A stretch of 64,000 nt of DNA, taken from contig QANU01001262.1 in NCBI GenBank assembly GCA_003254905.1, positions 886,485 to 950,484 on the forward strand, written 5' to 3'. Under the pieces are notes generated by a model that saw nothing but the letters and a program-made list of their open reading frames with translations, made no database searches and was not told the origin of the DNA. Each line of letters begins with the position of its first letter. Within the stretch, counting starts at the first letter, position 1. Origin of the DNA: Nissolia schottii. Lineage: Eukaryota > Streptophyta > Magnoliopsida > Fabales > Fabaceae. Made by a program: the position numbers and the translations under genes. Shown here in pieces: positions 37,011-48,116 of the stretch.

Positions 37011-38289
37011 TGAAGGAATTTACATAATTAGAATCCTAATTTTATCCTAATTATAACATGTGAAAATAATAATTTCTATGAGGGATTGAGAAGAAGAGTT
37101 ACAACTTGGAATTGAATATGCTGCAACCATGTTTGTGAATCCAAAGATTTGGCTGCAGTTAGAAAAGAACAGAGAGGAGAAACAGAGAAGAGAATGAAGA
37201 GTTTTTACGTTCTATTCCAAAAGTCGGGTTTCAACCCGAGCAGTTACCTTTTTATTCTTAATAGGACAGAATAAAAACTGACTAATAGGTAGACGTAAGG
37301 ACTCTCCCATTTATTAGTTAATGATGAGTCTAGCCCACCTATCATCAACTAGCCCAAACACATGAACACAATATTCTGTCAACTAGGTTAATCTGGACAA
37401 ATTACTAATTTATGCATGTCCACAAAATAATTATTCTAACATTCTCCCACTTGGACAACATAAATTAGATTACCAAATGAAACATTAATCCAGATCAACT
37501 CACAATATGTGGTCACAAGAAATGCCAGAATAACACAACGTTCTTAACCACAAGATCCAAAATGAAATGTATAAGTATTTCATTACTGCAAAAAATCACA
37601 CTCGAAGGAGCAATGAGATCATACAGAAACAAAAACACTACATTTCAGTGACCTTTATGAACGTGAAAGATATTTGTCTCAATCATCTGCCCAAGATGCT
37701 ATATGAGATTAAAGGACAATCTCATTACAATAACAATATGAGACTGGGTTCAAAATGTCTCAATATTATGCGATTATACCAAAAAACAATATAAATAATT
37801 TTAATTGCGCAAGTCATAATAAACAAAATATGGCAATGCAAGATAATCAGTACAAATATTGAGTCTGAGTACAATATGTCTCAATTATATGCCATTACAC
37901 AAAATTATGTCAATAATTAAGCTGTGCAGACTTAAATGACATGCACAATAACATGAGGTCCCAACGAATCTACAGAACAAACTCCCCTTACCCAAAACAT
38001 CAAAATGACCCTCATTATGCCCTTATAGGTTGCTACCCATTGATTAGGAGATCACCAAAATGCTATGTAGTAACTTAACTGACAAAAGTCTATCACAATA
38101 TGCCATATGCAAAACGAAAGGACACAGTCATATATGGCAAAATATTATTTAATCTTAAAGACAATAATGACAATATATATTACTCCCACTTATCCAACAT
38201 ATTAAAACAAACACAAAATTTTCATTAGAAATGACAATTTCAAAAATAAATATAATAGTGATTTATGCATTTCACACAATAATTTAACA
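37011..38289 (-). mobile_element. Copia-like LTR-retroelement remnant inserted at the GNAT3 stop codon
   Basis: A 1279-base insertion begins TGAAGG and ends TTTAACA, flanked by the 5 bp duplication TCAGT (37006-37010 and 38290-38294). Inside, on the minus strand, AAGTGGGAGAA directly precedes TGTTAGAATAATTA at 37443; this is the polypurine tract and 3' LTR start typical of many plant copia elements, so 37443-37011 is a 3' LTR. The other end begins similarly (TGTTAAATTATT), but the 5' LTR and coding region are largely gone. Comparison with the flank of the GNAT4 pseudogene confirms that the surrounding sequence was contiguous before insertion. Confidence 0.75.
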
Positions 38290-38817
38290 TCAGTGAGTTA
38301 CTACACTGAACATGACCATATCTCTGCTCTTTCCCTTAATGAACAGATACTTCTTGAGGACTCCCTCCCTTTGAAAACCAGCCTTCGCCAGCACCCTCTG
38401 AGACCCAACATTTTCCACATCAACCAGCGCTTCAATCCTCTCCAAATGTGGAAACTCGCTGAATCCGGCCTTGATCGTTTGCTTTACAACACGAGTCACA
38501 ATCCCTTTGCCCCAATACTTGGAGCCAAGAACGTATCCGAGTTCTGCGGATTTGTTCCTGGCTGCATCGTTGCCGGCATAAGAAGTCAGAGAGATGCAGC
38601 CGATGGCGCTATCGTTAAGGCATATTGCTTTACACCATAGAAGCTTGCTTGCTTTGTTTTCAATGAAGTCAATGCCCTCGTCTATGCTGGTGTATGTTTC
38701 CCAAGTGCAGAACTTGGAAACTTTATCATCAGTGGTCCACACCATGAGAGCATCGAGATCAGAAAGCTGAAGGGGTCGAAGAGATACTTGCGTCAAATCA
38801 ACAACGCACTCTTCCAT
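38290..38817 (-). CDS. GNAT-family N-acetyltransferase (GNAT3)
   Basis: A single exon of 175 residues starting MEECVVDLTQVSLRPL. The open frame extends upstream to 39039, but a TATA box (CTATAAATAC, about 38887-38896 on the minus strand) lies inside that extension, so the start at 38817 is preferred. The acetyl-CoA loop is GSKYWGKGIVTRVVK and the C-terminal part GFQREGVLKKYLFIKGKSRD. The last codons CAC-TGA lie in the 5 bp target-site duplication of the adjacent retroelement, so the 3' UTR now comes from that element. The protein is otherwise like GNAT2. The substrate is unknown. Confidence 0.92.
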   Translation of the reverse strand: MEECVVDLTQVSLRPLQLSDLDALMVWTTDDKVSKFCTWETYTSIDEGIDFIENKASKLLWCKAICLNDSAIGCISLTSYAGNDAARNKSAELGYVLGSKYWGKGIVTRVVKQTIKAGFSEFPHLERIEALVDVENVGSQRVLAKAGFQREGVLKKYLFIKGKSRDMVMFSVVTH

Positions 38818-38886
38818 TGTTATAGGTACTCTCTTTGGAATTTGGAAGTATGCAAGTGTTGATGAAGTTGTTAGAGTCTTTGGCGT

Positions 38887-38896
38887 ATTTATAGAT
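38887..38896 (-). promoter_or_regulatory. TATA box of GNAT3
   Basis: CTATAAATAC on the minus strand, about 70 bases before the ATG at 38817. The same leader (caagtgttgatgaagttgt, then agagtcttt, on the plus strand) is found upstream of the GNAT4 pseudogene. Confidence 0.65.
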
Positions 38897-38910
38897 AAAG
38901 GAATTTGCAT

Positions 38911-38939
38911 GGAAGAAGGAAGGAAGGAAGGAAGGAAGG
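38911..38939. repeat. (GAAG)n microsatellite
   Basis: Six to seven GAAG units just upstream of the GNAT3 TATA box. Confidence 0.9.
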
Positions 38940-39705
38940 TTATGCTTGGAGTAGAGATCAAGCAATCAAGGAAAATAAAATAACAAGGCTGCTCATCGCC
39001 ATGTTTGACTAATTGACTCAGGGGACTTCTAGCATACACATGGAAAATTGAAGGGTCCCAAACTTGCTAAGATTAATTGCACATATATTTTTCTCTTGAT
39101 ATATATTCTTGGTTTTTTTTGACTTAAAAGGAGATAAGTTCTTGGTTTGAACAGTCATTTTTTTTTTCCTAAATAAGATTTTGTGATTTGGAGAGGTTAA
39201 GTCTCTGTCACAATAGTTAAGTTTGCCTTTTATTATCCACCTTCCACACCCTCATCAAATAAGAATCTTGTGTATTGAATTGCCCTTTTAAGTAAGGTTT
39301 TTTTTAAAAAAAATATTGCGAATTTTGATTTTAGATCCAACAAAATAAAATTGATTTTGACTTAAATTGACATTTCTGAAATTTTGTTTTAGTCCTTATT
39401 ACTATTTTGTTTGGTTTTTTTTTCCAAGCACCAAAATTATTTTTGTCCGAAATCCTTCGGTTTAACTCATTTTAAATAGTTGATTTTTCATGAATTAAAA
39501 CCAAATGTCCTTCAAAAGTCTAGACCTAAACCAAATAACAAATTTTTTAGGAACTAAAATAAAAACTTTTAAAAAAGATGTTTAGATCAAAACCATTTTT
39601 TTTAGACCACAACTGGAATTCGTGGGGACCAAACACTTATTTAAGTTTTTTTTTTTTGTTTTTTTCACAAGTTGATAAACACCTAGCATAAGTCAGTACA
39701 AAAAA

Positions 39706-40041
39706 TGGAAAATCAAACAATGGGGATAGGAAAAAAAAAAAAAAGGGCCCGCAGACGTTCAAAATAGAAGTAAAATAAACTGGTGCGGTGCAATTCTTTA
39801 ACGATGTAGAGTTGTGTTACAACTTACATGAATTCATCTAATGTGGCTATTGCTCCTATTCACATTTCAATGAGATTTTAATAAAATATATTTTAATAAA
39901 ATATTATTTAATGATGACGGTTATACCACAAATAGTAAAAAAATGCAATATTTTAAAGGAACACAATAAATGAGGGAGATAATGAAAATGGAAAAGTTGC
40001 AAGTGTGTTTGGTCTTTAGTGGGTACAACAATAAATAAACA
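39706..40041. repeat. GNAT-upstream repeat, copy left of the satellite
   Basis: It matches 42868-43199 over most of its length: the aatcaaacaat.gggata block, tagagttgtgtt, gagattttaataa, ttataccacaaat, gttgc.agtgtg and gtacaacaataaat. Part of it also matches 47810-47925 upstream of the GNAT4 pseudogene. It is therefore flanking sequence duplicated together with the GNAT genes. Confidence 0.7.
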
Positions 40042-40109
40042 ATAAATATGCAAATGTAAAATAAAGTGTTACGGTGCAATTCTTAAGTCCACTAATAAAA
40101 AAATTATTA

Positions 40110-42850
40110 AAAAAAAACAAAGTTATATATAGTCTAAGAAAGATTATCATTAATTTTTAAAAAAAAATTAATGAGAAAGAAAAGATTATAAACTATGAAA
40201 AATGTATTATTAAAAAATATTTTTAAGCAAAAATACAAGATTATAACCTATAAAAGGTATCTATTGATAAAACAATTTATGTTAAACAAAAAGATAAGGT
40301 TTAGCTTATGAAAAATGACTAATAATTTAAAAAATTACTTTTATTAAAAGAAGGTTATAGGTTATGAAAAATGTATATTGCAAAAAATCATTTTTAAGAA
40401 AAATTGCAACGTTATAGCATATAAAAAAAATGCTCATTTAATAAGAAATTTTATTTTTGAAGAAAAAAAAAGGTTATAGCCTAAGAAATATGGTCATTAA
40501 TCCAAAAATCATTTTTAATAAAAAATAGAAGGTTATAAGTTATGAAAAAGACATGTTACCAAAAATCATTTTTAAGCAAAAATATAAAGTTATAGCCTAT
40601 CAAAAATGTTCATTACTAAAAAAATTTATTTTTAACAAAAAAAGACAAGGTTATAATCTATGAAAGATGACCATTAATACAAAAAAATTATTTTTAAGCA
40701 AAATTATAAGGCTATAACTTATGTAAATGCCTATTAATAAAAGAATATTTTAAACAACAAAGACACTCCTATGAAATATGATGATTAATTCAAAAATATT
40801 TTTTATGAAAAAGAGAAGGTTATAAGCTTCATGCATATTATTAAAAACCATTTATAAGCAAAAATACAATACTATAACCTATGAAAAATGCTCAAACAAA
40901 AAAAAGTTAACAAAAAAAATAATGTTATAGCTTATGAAAGAAGCCAATTAATCTAAAAAATTATTTTTAATGAAAAATATAAGATTATAGATTATGAAAC
41001 ATGCATATTACAAAAAAAATCATTTTTAAGAAATTACAAGGCTATAACATATGAAAATTTTCTATTAATAAAAAAATTTAGGGTTAAAAATGTTTTTGCC
41101 CTCTAATAAATCGTAAATTTTGATTTTGCACCATATTAATTATTATTTTAGTTTGAGTCATTGATAATTTTTTTTGTATAATTTTAGTGCTTGATATTAA
41201 ATTAAACCATTAAAAATGACACAATGGACATAAATTGCACTATAATTTGGTCAAGCATGGTCAAACCAAGTTTTAACCATTATGAAACAGGTCAAATTGG
41301 TTTGATCCATTGATTGATTTAACCACGATTTAAATCTCATTTGACTAGTTTGACCATGGTTAAAATATGGTTTGACTATCTTTTACCAAATTATAATGGA
41401 ATCAAACACTCAAACCAAAAGAAAATTTTAATAGGGTGCAAAATAAAAAATTACAATTTATTAGGAGGCAAAAAAGTATTGAACTCAAAATTATTTTTAA
41501 CAAAAAAGATATGACTATAACCTATGAAATATAGTCATTAATTCAAAAAAGTATTTTTTTAAAAAAAATAAAAGGTTATAGACTATAAAAATTCATATTA
41601 CCAAAAAACATTTTCAAGCAAAAATGCAAGGCTATAACATGAAAAATGTCCATTGATAAAAAAAAATAATTTAACATAAAGGCAAGGTTATATAACATGA
41701 AAAATGACCATTAATCTAAAAAATCATTTTTAATGAAAAGAAAAGGTTATCAACTATGAAAAATGTATATTACCAAAAATCATTTTTAAGAAAAATTATA
41801 ACGCTATAGCCTATGAAAAATTCTCATTAATAAAAAAATTTATTTTTAACAAAAAAAGGCAAGGCTATAGCATATGAAAAATGATCATTAATTAAAAAAT
41901 TATTTTTTTAAAAAATGGAAAAGGTTACCGACTATAAAAAATGTATATTACCAAAAAATATTTTTAAGCAAAAATATAAAGTTATAGCTTATGAAAAATG
42001 TCATTTAATAAAAAAATATATTTTTAACAAAAAAACAAAGTCAAGGCTATAGTTTATGAAAGATGAACATTAACAAGAAATTTTATTTTTAACAAAAAAG
42101 ACAAGATAATAACCTATGAAAGATAGTCATTAATCCAAAAAATTATTTTTAACAAAAAAGAGAAAGTTATACGCTATGAAAAATGCATATTACCAAAAGA
42201 TATTTTAAAGCAAAAATACAAGGTTATAACTTGTGAAAAATGTACATTAATAAAAAAAAAAATTAACAAAAAAAAGTCAAGGTTATAGCTTATGAATAAT
42301 GATCATTAATTCAAAAAATTCATTTTTAATGAAAAAGAGAAAATTATAGGCTATGAAAAATGCATATTACCAAAAACAATTTTTAAACAAAAATATAAGG
42401 CTATATCCTATAGAAGATGACGATTTGTAAAAAAAAATCATTTTTAATAAAAAAATCATAGGCTATGAAAATTCATATAACCAAAATCTTTTTTTTAGTA
42501 AAAAGCACAAGGCTAAGGCTATAGCCTATGAAAAATGGTCATTAACAAAAAATTATTTTTAACAATAAAAAACAACGTTATAGTTTATGAAAGACGATCA
42601 TTAATCCAAAAAGTAATTTTTAATAAAAAAGAGAATGTTGTAAGCTATTTTTTTAATTCATCTGAAATTAAGAAAATGTTATAGGTCATGATAAATGCAT
42701 ATTATTAAAAAATATGTTTAATGAAAATACAAGGTTATATAAACCTATGACAAATATTCATTAATAAAAATAATTCATTTTTTTTAAAAAGCAAGATTAT
42801 AGCTATGAAAGATGCTTATTACAAAAAAAATGCACATTATCAAAATCAAG
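40110..42850. repeat. Tandem satellite array of ~60 bp monomers with trimeric higher-order repeat
   Basis: About 45 diverged copies of a roughly 60-base AT-rich monomer built around (a)aggttatagc(c/t)tatgaaaaatg. Three variants alternate. A contains gaccattaatccaaaaaatt; B contains gcatattaccaaaaatca and aagcaaaaat; C contains gtccattaataaaaaaattt and aacaaaaaa. The order A-B-C repeats over about 180 bases, a higher-order repeat. A 406 bp foldback element interrupts the array at 41081-41486. Ends are approximate. No coding potential is seen. Confidence 0.85.
41081..41486. mobile_element. Foldback/TIR element inside the satellite
   Basis: The left end gggttaaaaatgtttttgcc and the reverse complement of the right end gagttcaatacttttttgcc form terminal inverted repeats of about 55 bases, both continuing tctaataaat and a tgcacc block. 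The inside is unrelated to the satellite. GGGTTAAA ends of this kind are common on legume non-autonomous DNA elements (from memory). Satellite monomers resume on the far side. Confidence 0.7.
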
Positions 42851-42867
42851 GAGTAGATGCAACACCA

Positions 42868-43199
42868 AAAAACTGAAAATCAAACAATAGGGATAGAAAA
42901 CATTCCCAGCACACACGTTTGAAAAAGAAGAATTTTAACAATTGAGAGTTGTGTTTTATGGACTAATTTAACATGAAACATTATTCTAACTTACATCTCA
43001 TTCATTAATATATGAGATTTTAATAAGACGCATAATTCAATAAAATCTCATCTAATGATAAATGTTATACCACAAATCGTAAAAATGCATTGCTTTTAAG
43101 GATTAGATGCAGCAACAAAAATGAGAGATAAAGTAGAAGTGGAAAGGTTGCTAGTGTGCTTGGCCTTTGGTGGTTACAACAATAAATAGGTTGAATATA
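42868..43199. repeat. GNAT-upstream repeat, copy right of the satellite
   Basis: Partner of 39706-40041 in direct orientation, so the two copies bracket the satellite array. The cccagcacac motif here is also found at 47868. Confidence 0.7.
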
Positions 43200-43554
43200 A
43201 CTTAATTATTAAGTTGAGTCAAATTGTCATTAAAATCAAGTCAAAACTTAAACTCAAAGTCTTCATCAGTTATAAAGAGTAAATGCCCCAAATGAAAATC
43301 ATGTTTTTAAATAACAAAACTAAATAAATTGGGCCAAAATGGCCCATTAAACTTACACACGTGCAAGATAAGGTGACATGTATGTTATTTATTAGGTCAA
43401 AGTTTACATTGTCGTCCAAATACCACAAATATTAACTTGTGAACCAAGTCCAGGCGTAAATTCTTCTTTTAGGTCCTTGCCAAATAATGTGCAATGTTAC
43501 TTCACCATAACTTAAGGAAGTTTGAAACACTCCATAGTCCTGGAAATCCAAGAA

Positions 43555-43829
43555 AACATACATACGTGAAAGAAGTTATCATGATTAGATAAGCCCTTCT
43601 TGACAATATCTCATTTCTTATGAATTGTGATCAACCTCACATTTTAGTAGCCAAGATAGGAATTGATGTGATAGTTGTAGAAACATGCCAAATGAAGAAA
43701 ACAGTTGCAACATAATGTCTTAAAAATTTCTGTATTAGAGTCATTATTAGTTGAAAGCCTTCCCCAAAGACACACATTTCTGCTATTTTTCCGCCCATTG
43801 TGAATATAGTCCCTCAGCAAGACATAACT
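43555..43829 (-). pseudogene. Duplicated 3' end of the NETWORKED1 gene
   Basis: It matches the end of the NETWORKED1 gene and its 3' flank at about 47960-48232. The translated piece VLLRDYIHNGRKNSRNVCLW corresponds to the true C-terminus ([21 protein letters not shown]), and both finish NDSNTEIF before the stop. Similarity stops abruptly at about 43829, where the gene itself continues with upstream coding sequence. This is a fragment carried by segmental duplication, with no promoter or start. Confidence 0.85.
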
Positions 43830-44335
43830 GAGAATATCAAAACAAGACAAATCAAATGCCATAACTGACAACATGCTACCTTACTGCAACATATGCCACA
43901 ACCATAACTAACAATATCAAAACAGGACAAATCAAACTTGGGGATCAGTATGATCAGATACTACACTAAACATGACCATTTCCCTGCTTTTTCCCTTGAA
44001 GAACAAATATTTCTTGAAAACTCCTTTCAAAACCAACCTTCTCTAGCACCCTCAGAGATCCAACATTTTCCACATCAACTAGAGCTTCAACCCTCTCCAA
44101 GTGTGGAAATTTGCTGAATGCAACCTCGATTGCTCGCTTCACAACATGTGTTACCATCCCTTTGCCCCAGTATTTGGAGCCAAGAACATTTTCGAGTTCC
44201 GCAGATTTGTTCTTGGCTTCATCATGGGCAGCATGCGAGGTTAGAGTGATATTGCCAATGGCGCGATCGTTAAGGCATATCCCTTTGCACCATAGAAACT
44301 TGCCTTTTTTGTCTTTAATGAAGTTAATGCCCTGA

Positions 44336-47284
44336 TGTAACACCCCATCTAGCTGCCTATGCTATAGTCGTAAACAATGCTCACATGGTTATTAACTATT
44401 TTGGTTGGGATACTTCTAGCCCCATATTTATCTTTGAAAATATTCTTTTACTGAAAATATTGACCAATTTTAAAACTCTTTCTTTTCTTTATTAAAACAT
44501 AAAATATGAGTCATGCGTGATCAAGAAGTCATACATATATATGCAAGCGATAGAGTCTAAGAGACTTAAGTGCCTAACAACACAATTGATACGTTTTCAC
44601 AACAAATTTATAGAGAGCATAATATTCATCCATGTAGGTCTAGAAATAGTTACACGTTGATTGTACTAAAACATGATACATCTAATTCACATAAGAGCTA
44701 AGGGTGTCTAATCCCTTTAGCTCATACAAAATACCAAACTACTTTTCCTAGAACTTCTTGATGTCAAGGTCTTTACTTGTCCGGGATGCTTATTCCGCTT
44801 CTGCATATTCGTCGTACTTGTCTGAAACATAAATGAGTGGGGAATGAGAACGTCGTGTTCTCAGTGGGAAATCTTAGGGCATAACTACCATTTTCGCTTC
44901 AGTTATGATACAGGCCACTCAGGAGATCTCTAGGTGTCAAATTATACTAAAGTTCCTATTTATTATTATTGTTATTCTTGCTAGTCCTGAGCAACTTTAT
45001 CTAATTTACTAGGTGATTGGGAATTCTAGTCTTTGCATTACTTAACATAAGAAAACTTATCATGCTTACTAATTCTAATTTCTTGAGTAATCATGACATC
45101 GGATCACGTACTCTCGTATCGCATAACCTTATAGGGGCCGTCTTGTGAAACCTTTGCCACTTGACGTTGCCTTATCATATAGATATATAATCATCATATA
45201 CATCACATATAGCATGCATGAAGGGGGTTTGAGAGTTCTCTTATGTGCCCTGTCAGGTATTTTCCATTGGAGCAGCATCCTTCTTTTCTGCTTCTATGTC
45301 CATCATTATCCTTTGTAGACCGTGGGATTGTCATCCCCCTTCTGTTACAACCTACTTCTATTTTCGTATTGATGACGATCAGGCAGCGTTGTTACCTGAG
45401 TGGTAATGAACCACGGATGCATTTAGCATACTTCATCGACCATCAATAGGGAATAACCATCCTACTTGTAGGATGCCGAGGGGCCGCCCTAACAGCGTTA
45501 CTAGGAGTGGACTTGTACTTTCTTAACGTTCTTTGGGCCTTTTATGTTCTCTTTGGCGATTCTGACTTGTTTGTGACGTCACTTCTTTGTATATTCATCT
45601 TTCAACTTGTCTTTGATATAAGATCAGGTCTAAGGCTATGTTCAAATCATTAACCAATCCATCTTGCTGGACTGGCAAGGAGTTGTATGTAGACGTGCCA
45701 AGAGAGGGGATTTCCCTATTCATGTACTAAGTACATATCTTTAAGGTATTCCGAGCCCATTGTGGCCAGCACCTTCTTAAGATTTTCCTTCATTCCCTAT
45801 GTTTAGTTATGGTCTTTTCTTAGTTATGTCATTATCCGTCTAGTTATCTAAGGTTGTCCTAACATTCTAATGACAACTTGTTCCTCATGATGCATCATAA
45901 TAAAAACATGTCATCTATACAGGTAATAATCTATAGTTTCCAGGTGTAACTTATGGTGTTGTGTTGCTTGTTGGGATCTTTGTACCTTTAGGATTTTCTT
46001 CAATTGCTCAGCGGCCTCCTTGGGTTCGCTCAGTGGCCACTAGAACGTGGAGTCCGCTCAACGGAAACCTTAGGACACTCAGCGATCTGAAAGGAAACCT
46101 AGGGAAATGCTTACTTGTTTGTACTTTTCTTCCATTCCTTAAACCTTTTCCCTAATCCTTTTCCTTGGTCCTTTGAAACCTAACCTTCACTCCTTTTAAA
46201 AACACTCTCAAAATCATTATTTTCATATTCAAATCCTTAGTTGCCTTTAGGTACACAAATATCCCAATTAATTCACAGATATACACCAGCAGTTTACCAG
46301 ACAAATAACTACAATTCTAACAACATATACATCACAGGAAACACATATAAATCACTAAGGTAGTGATCTTGCCAAGGTTACCCACTTGTAGAAAATTTCC
46401 CAAGCTTGATAACAATGGCTTTGTGTAAAAGTCTTGGGAGCCTTGGTGTTTCCAACGCTCGCTTGACTTTTCATGGATGGTATCCTAGGGTATGCGGCTA
46501 GGGTTTCCTTATGGAAAACAAAGGAAAATTTGAGAGAACACATTGGTGAAGGCTACGGTTACTAAGACGGAAACTATGAGAGAAAATCGTAACGGAATTG
46601 TGTAGTGAAGTTTGGTTTTTCTGCTACGTACGTGCAAGTAATGAACGAGTATGTGATGTAGATGGGTTCGAGTGAGAAATATGAGCTGAATTTTGAACTA
46701 AACGGATGACCTATATATAGGCTTCAAAGCCGTGGGCTTCTTGCCTAATTTGGCAAAATTTTAAATGAAAACAAAGTATTTATGATGTAAGCAATGACAT
46801 CACTTGGTGACTCACCATATGACTCATGGTCTTTATTAATTACTTTGAATTTTGACCAAGCAAGGTAGCTGTAGGTGCTTCTAGGGCTTGGCCATGTGTC
46901 CCCCTAATTTTTCGATGCACCATTTTGATCGTGTTCGCTCATGTTTGATCGTTAGCTGTTTGTGTATGGATGTCCTAAAAATTATTCGAACACACCATCT
47001 TGATCTACTAATTTTTCTAATGAGGAATTTAAGTCAATCCAAGGTATTGGTAAATTTATTTTCATAAAAGTGTGTTTTATGGATACCTTTGATACGTGAT
47101 TAAATTCAGGCGACGAAAAATAATTAATTCGGATCTCATGGAATTTCACGAGACCGCGAACTATTACCTTAATTGGCATTTTGGGGAAATACAATTGGAA
47201 ATTTAACATTTCTAGTCTAATTAAATTACTCACATATTTATTTATTATGAAAAATCTTTATTAAGAAAAAAACGAGATGTTACA
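44336..47284 (-). mobile_element. LTR-like repeat, copy 3 (2.95 kb), inserted in GNAT4
   Basis: It begins TGTAACACCCC and ends GATGTTACA, so the ends are inverted and of TG...CA type. Its precise limits are set by the interrupted GNAT4 reading frame. CCTG occurs on both sides, one base away from the element, consistent with a short target duplication. A palindromic TATA, CTATATATAG, lies at 46711-46720. Internal blocks match copies 1 and 2. No protein domains are visible, so it is a solo LTR of very large size or a non-coding derivative, probably of a Ty3/gypsy family (family inferred). Confidence 0.8.
46711..46720 (-). promoter_or_regulatory. TATA motif of LTR-like copy 3
   Basis: CTATATATAG about 570 bases from the TGTAACATC end. 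Copy 1 has a similar motif about 380 bases from its corresponding end, suggesting a conserved LTR promoter read on the minus strand. Confidence 0.5.
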
Positions 47285-48116
47285 TCCTGGCCTTTGCTAG
47301 TGTTAGGTTCCCAAGGGCAAAACTTGGCCACTTTTTCATCCGTGCTCCGCACCAAGAGATCATCGAGATCAGAAAGCCGAAGAGGTCGAAGAGAAATTTG
47401 GGTCAAATCAACTACACTCTCTTCTTTGGCTTCTCGTTTGGAAGAAACAGCAGCAGTTTCTTCCATCATAGGTAGCTCCTTGTGGTTAGGACTATGGATG
47501 CATACAAGTGTTGATGAAGTTGTGAGAGTCTTTGTCCTATTTATTAAGTGATGGGAAAACAAAAAATATACACAAAGGAATTTGCATAGAAGAAGGGTAA
47601 AGTTGGAGTAGGCATCAAGAAATCAAGCGAAGTAAAAGGAACAACACTAAATTATTAGTTTTAGAACAAGGCTGTTGCCGCCATATTTGACCAAATCTAT
47701 ATATTTAATTGTTATTAGCTACTTAAATTTAAATTATTTTAAAAGAAGTTGTTGATTCATAAACTCTTGCCTTGAATAGTCATTTTGGGTATTTTGTTTC
47801 TACTAGAATATGATAAACACAAAAGTATAAGTTAGTGAAAATAAAAACAGAAAAAATAAGAAGTCCCAGCACACGTTCTAAAAAGAAGGAAAACATAAGT
47901 GTTACAGTGCAATTCTTTATCTATATACATGACACTCAGTGCTATTCTTTCGGAGGCTAAAACATACAAACGTGAAGGAGGTTATCATGATCAGAAAAGC
48001 CCCTCTTGACATATCTCATTTCTTATGATGAAGCTCACATTTTAGTAGCTAGGTTAAGAATTGATGTGATAGTTGTAGAAACATCACAGATGAAGAAAAT
48101 TATTACAACATACTGC

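Larger units (their letters stand above)
43966..47469 (-). pseudogene. GNAT-family acetyltransferase pseudogene (GNAT4)
   Basis: The 5' part, 47469-47285, encodes MMEETAAVSSKREAKEE and the start of the GNAT domain (LRPLRLSDLDDLLV). The 3' part, 44335-43966, continues in register from GINFIKDK and contains GSKYWGKGMVTHVVK. A 2.95 kb LTR-like element separates them. A second lesion is a 5-base deletion near 44021 relative to GNAT3, which shifts the frame after KVGFER and removes the normal C-terminal strand. The old frame would continue to a stop beyond 43966. The leader and a TATA-like TAATAAATA (about 47539-47547) still resemble those of GNAT3, so it decayed recently. Confidence 0.93.

Noticed and set aside
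38818..39039. N-terminal extension of GNAT3 as a transit peptide
   Set aside because: A TATA box lies within the extension, and the paralogues start at the internal methionine.
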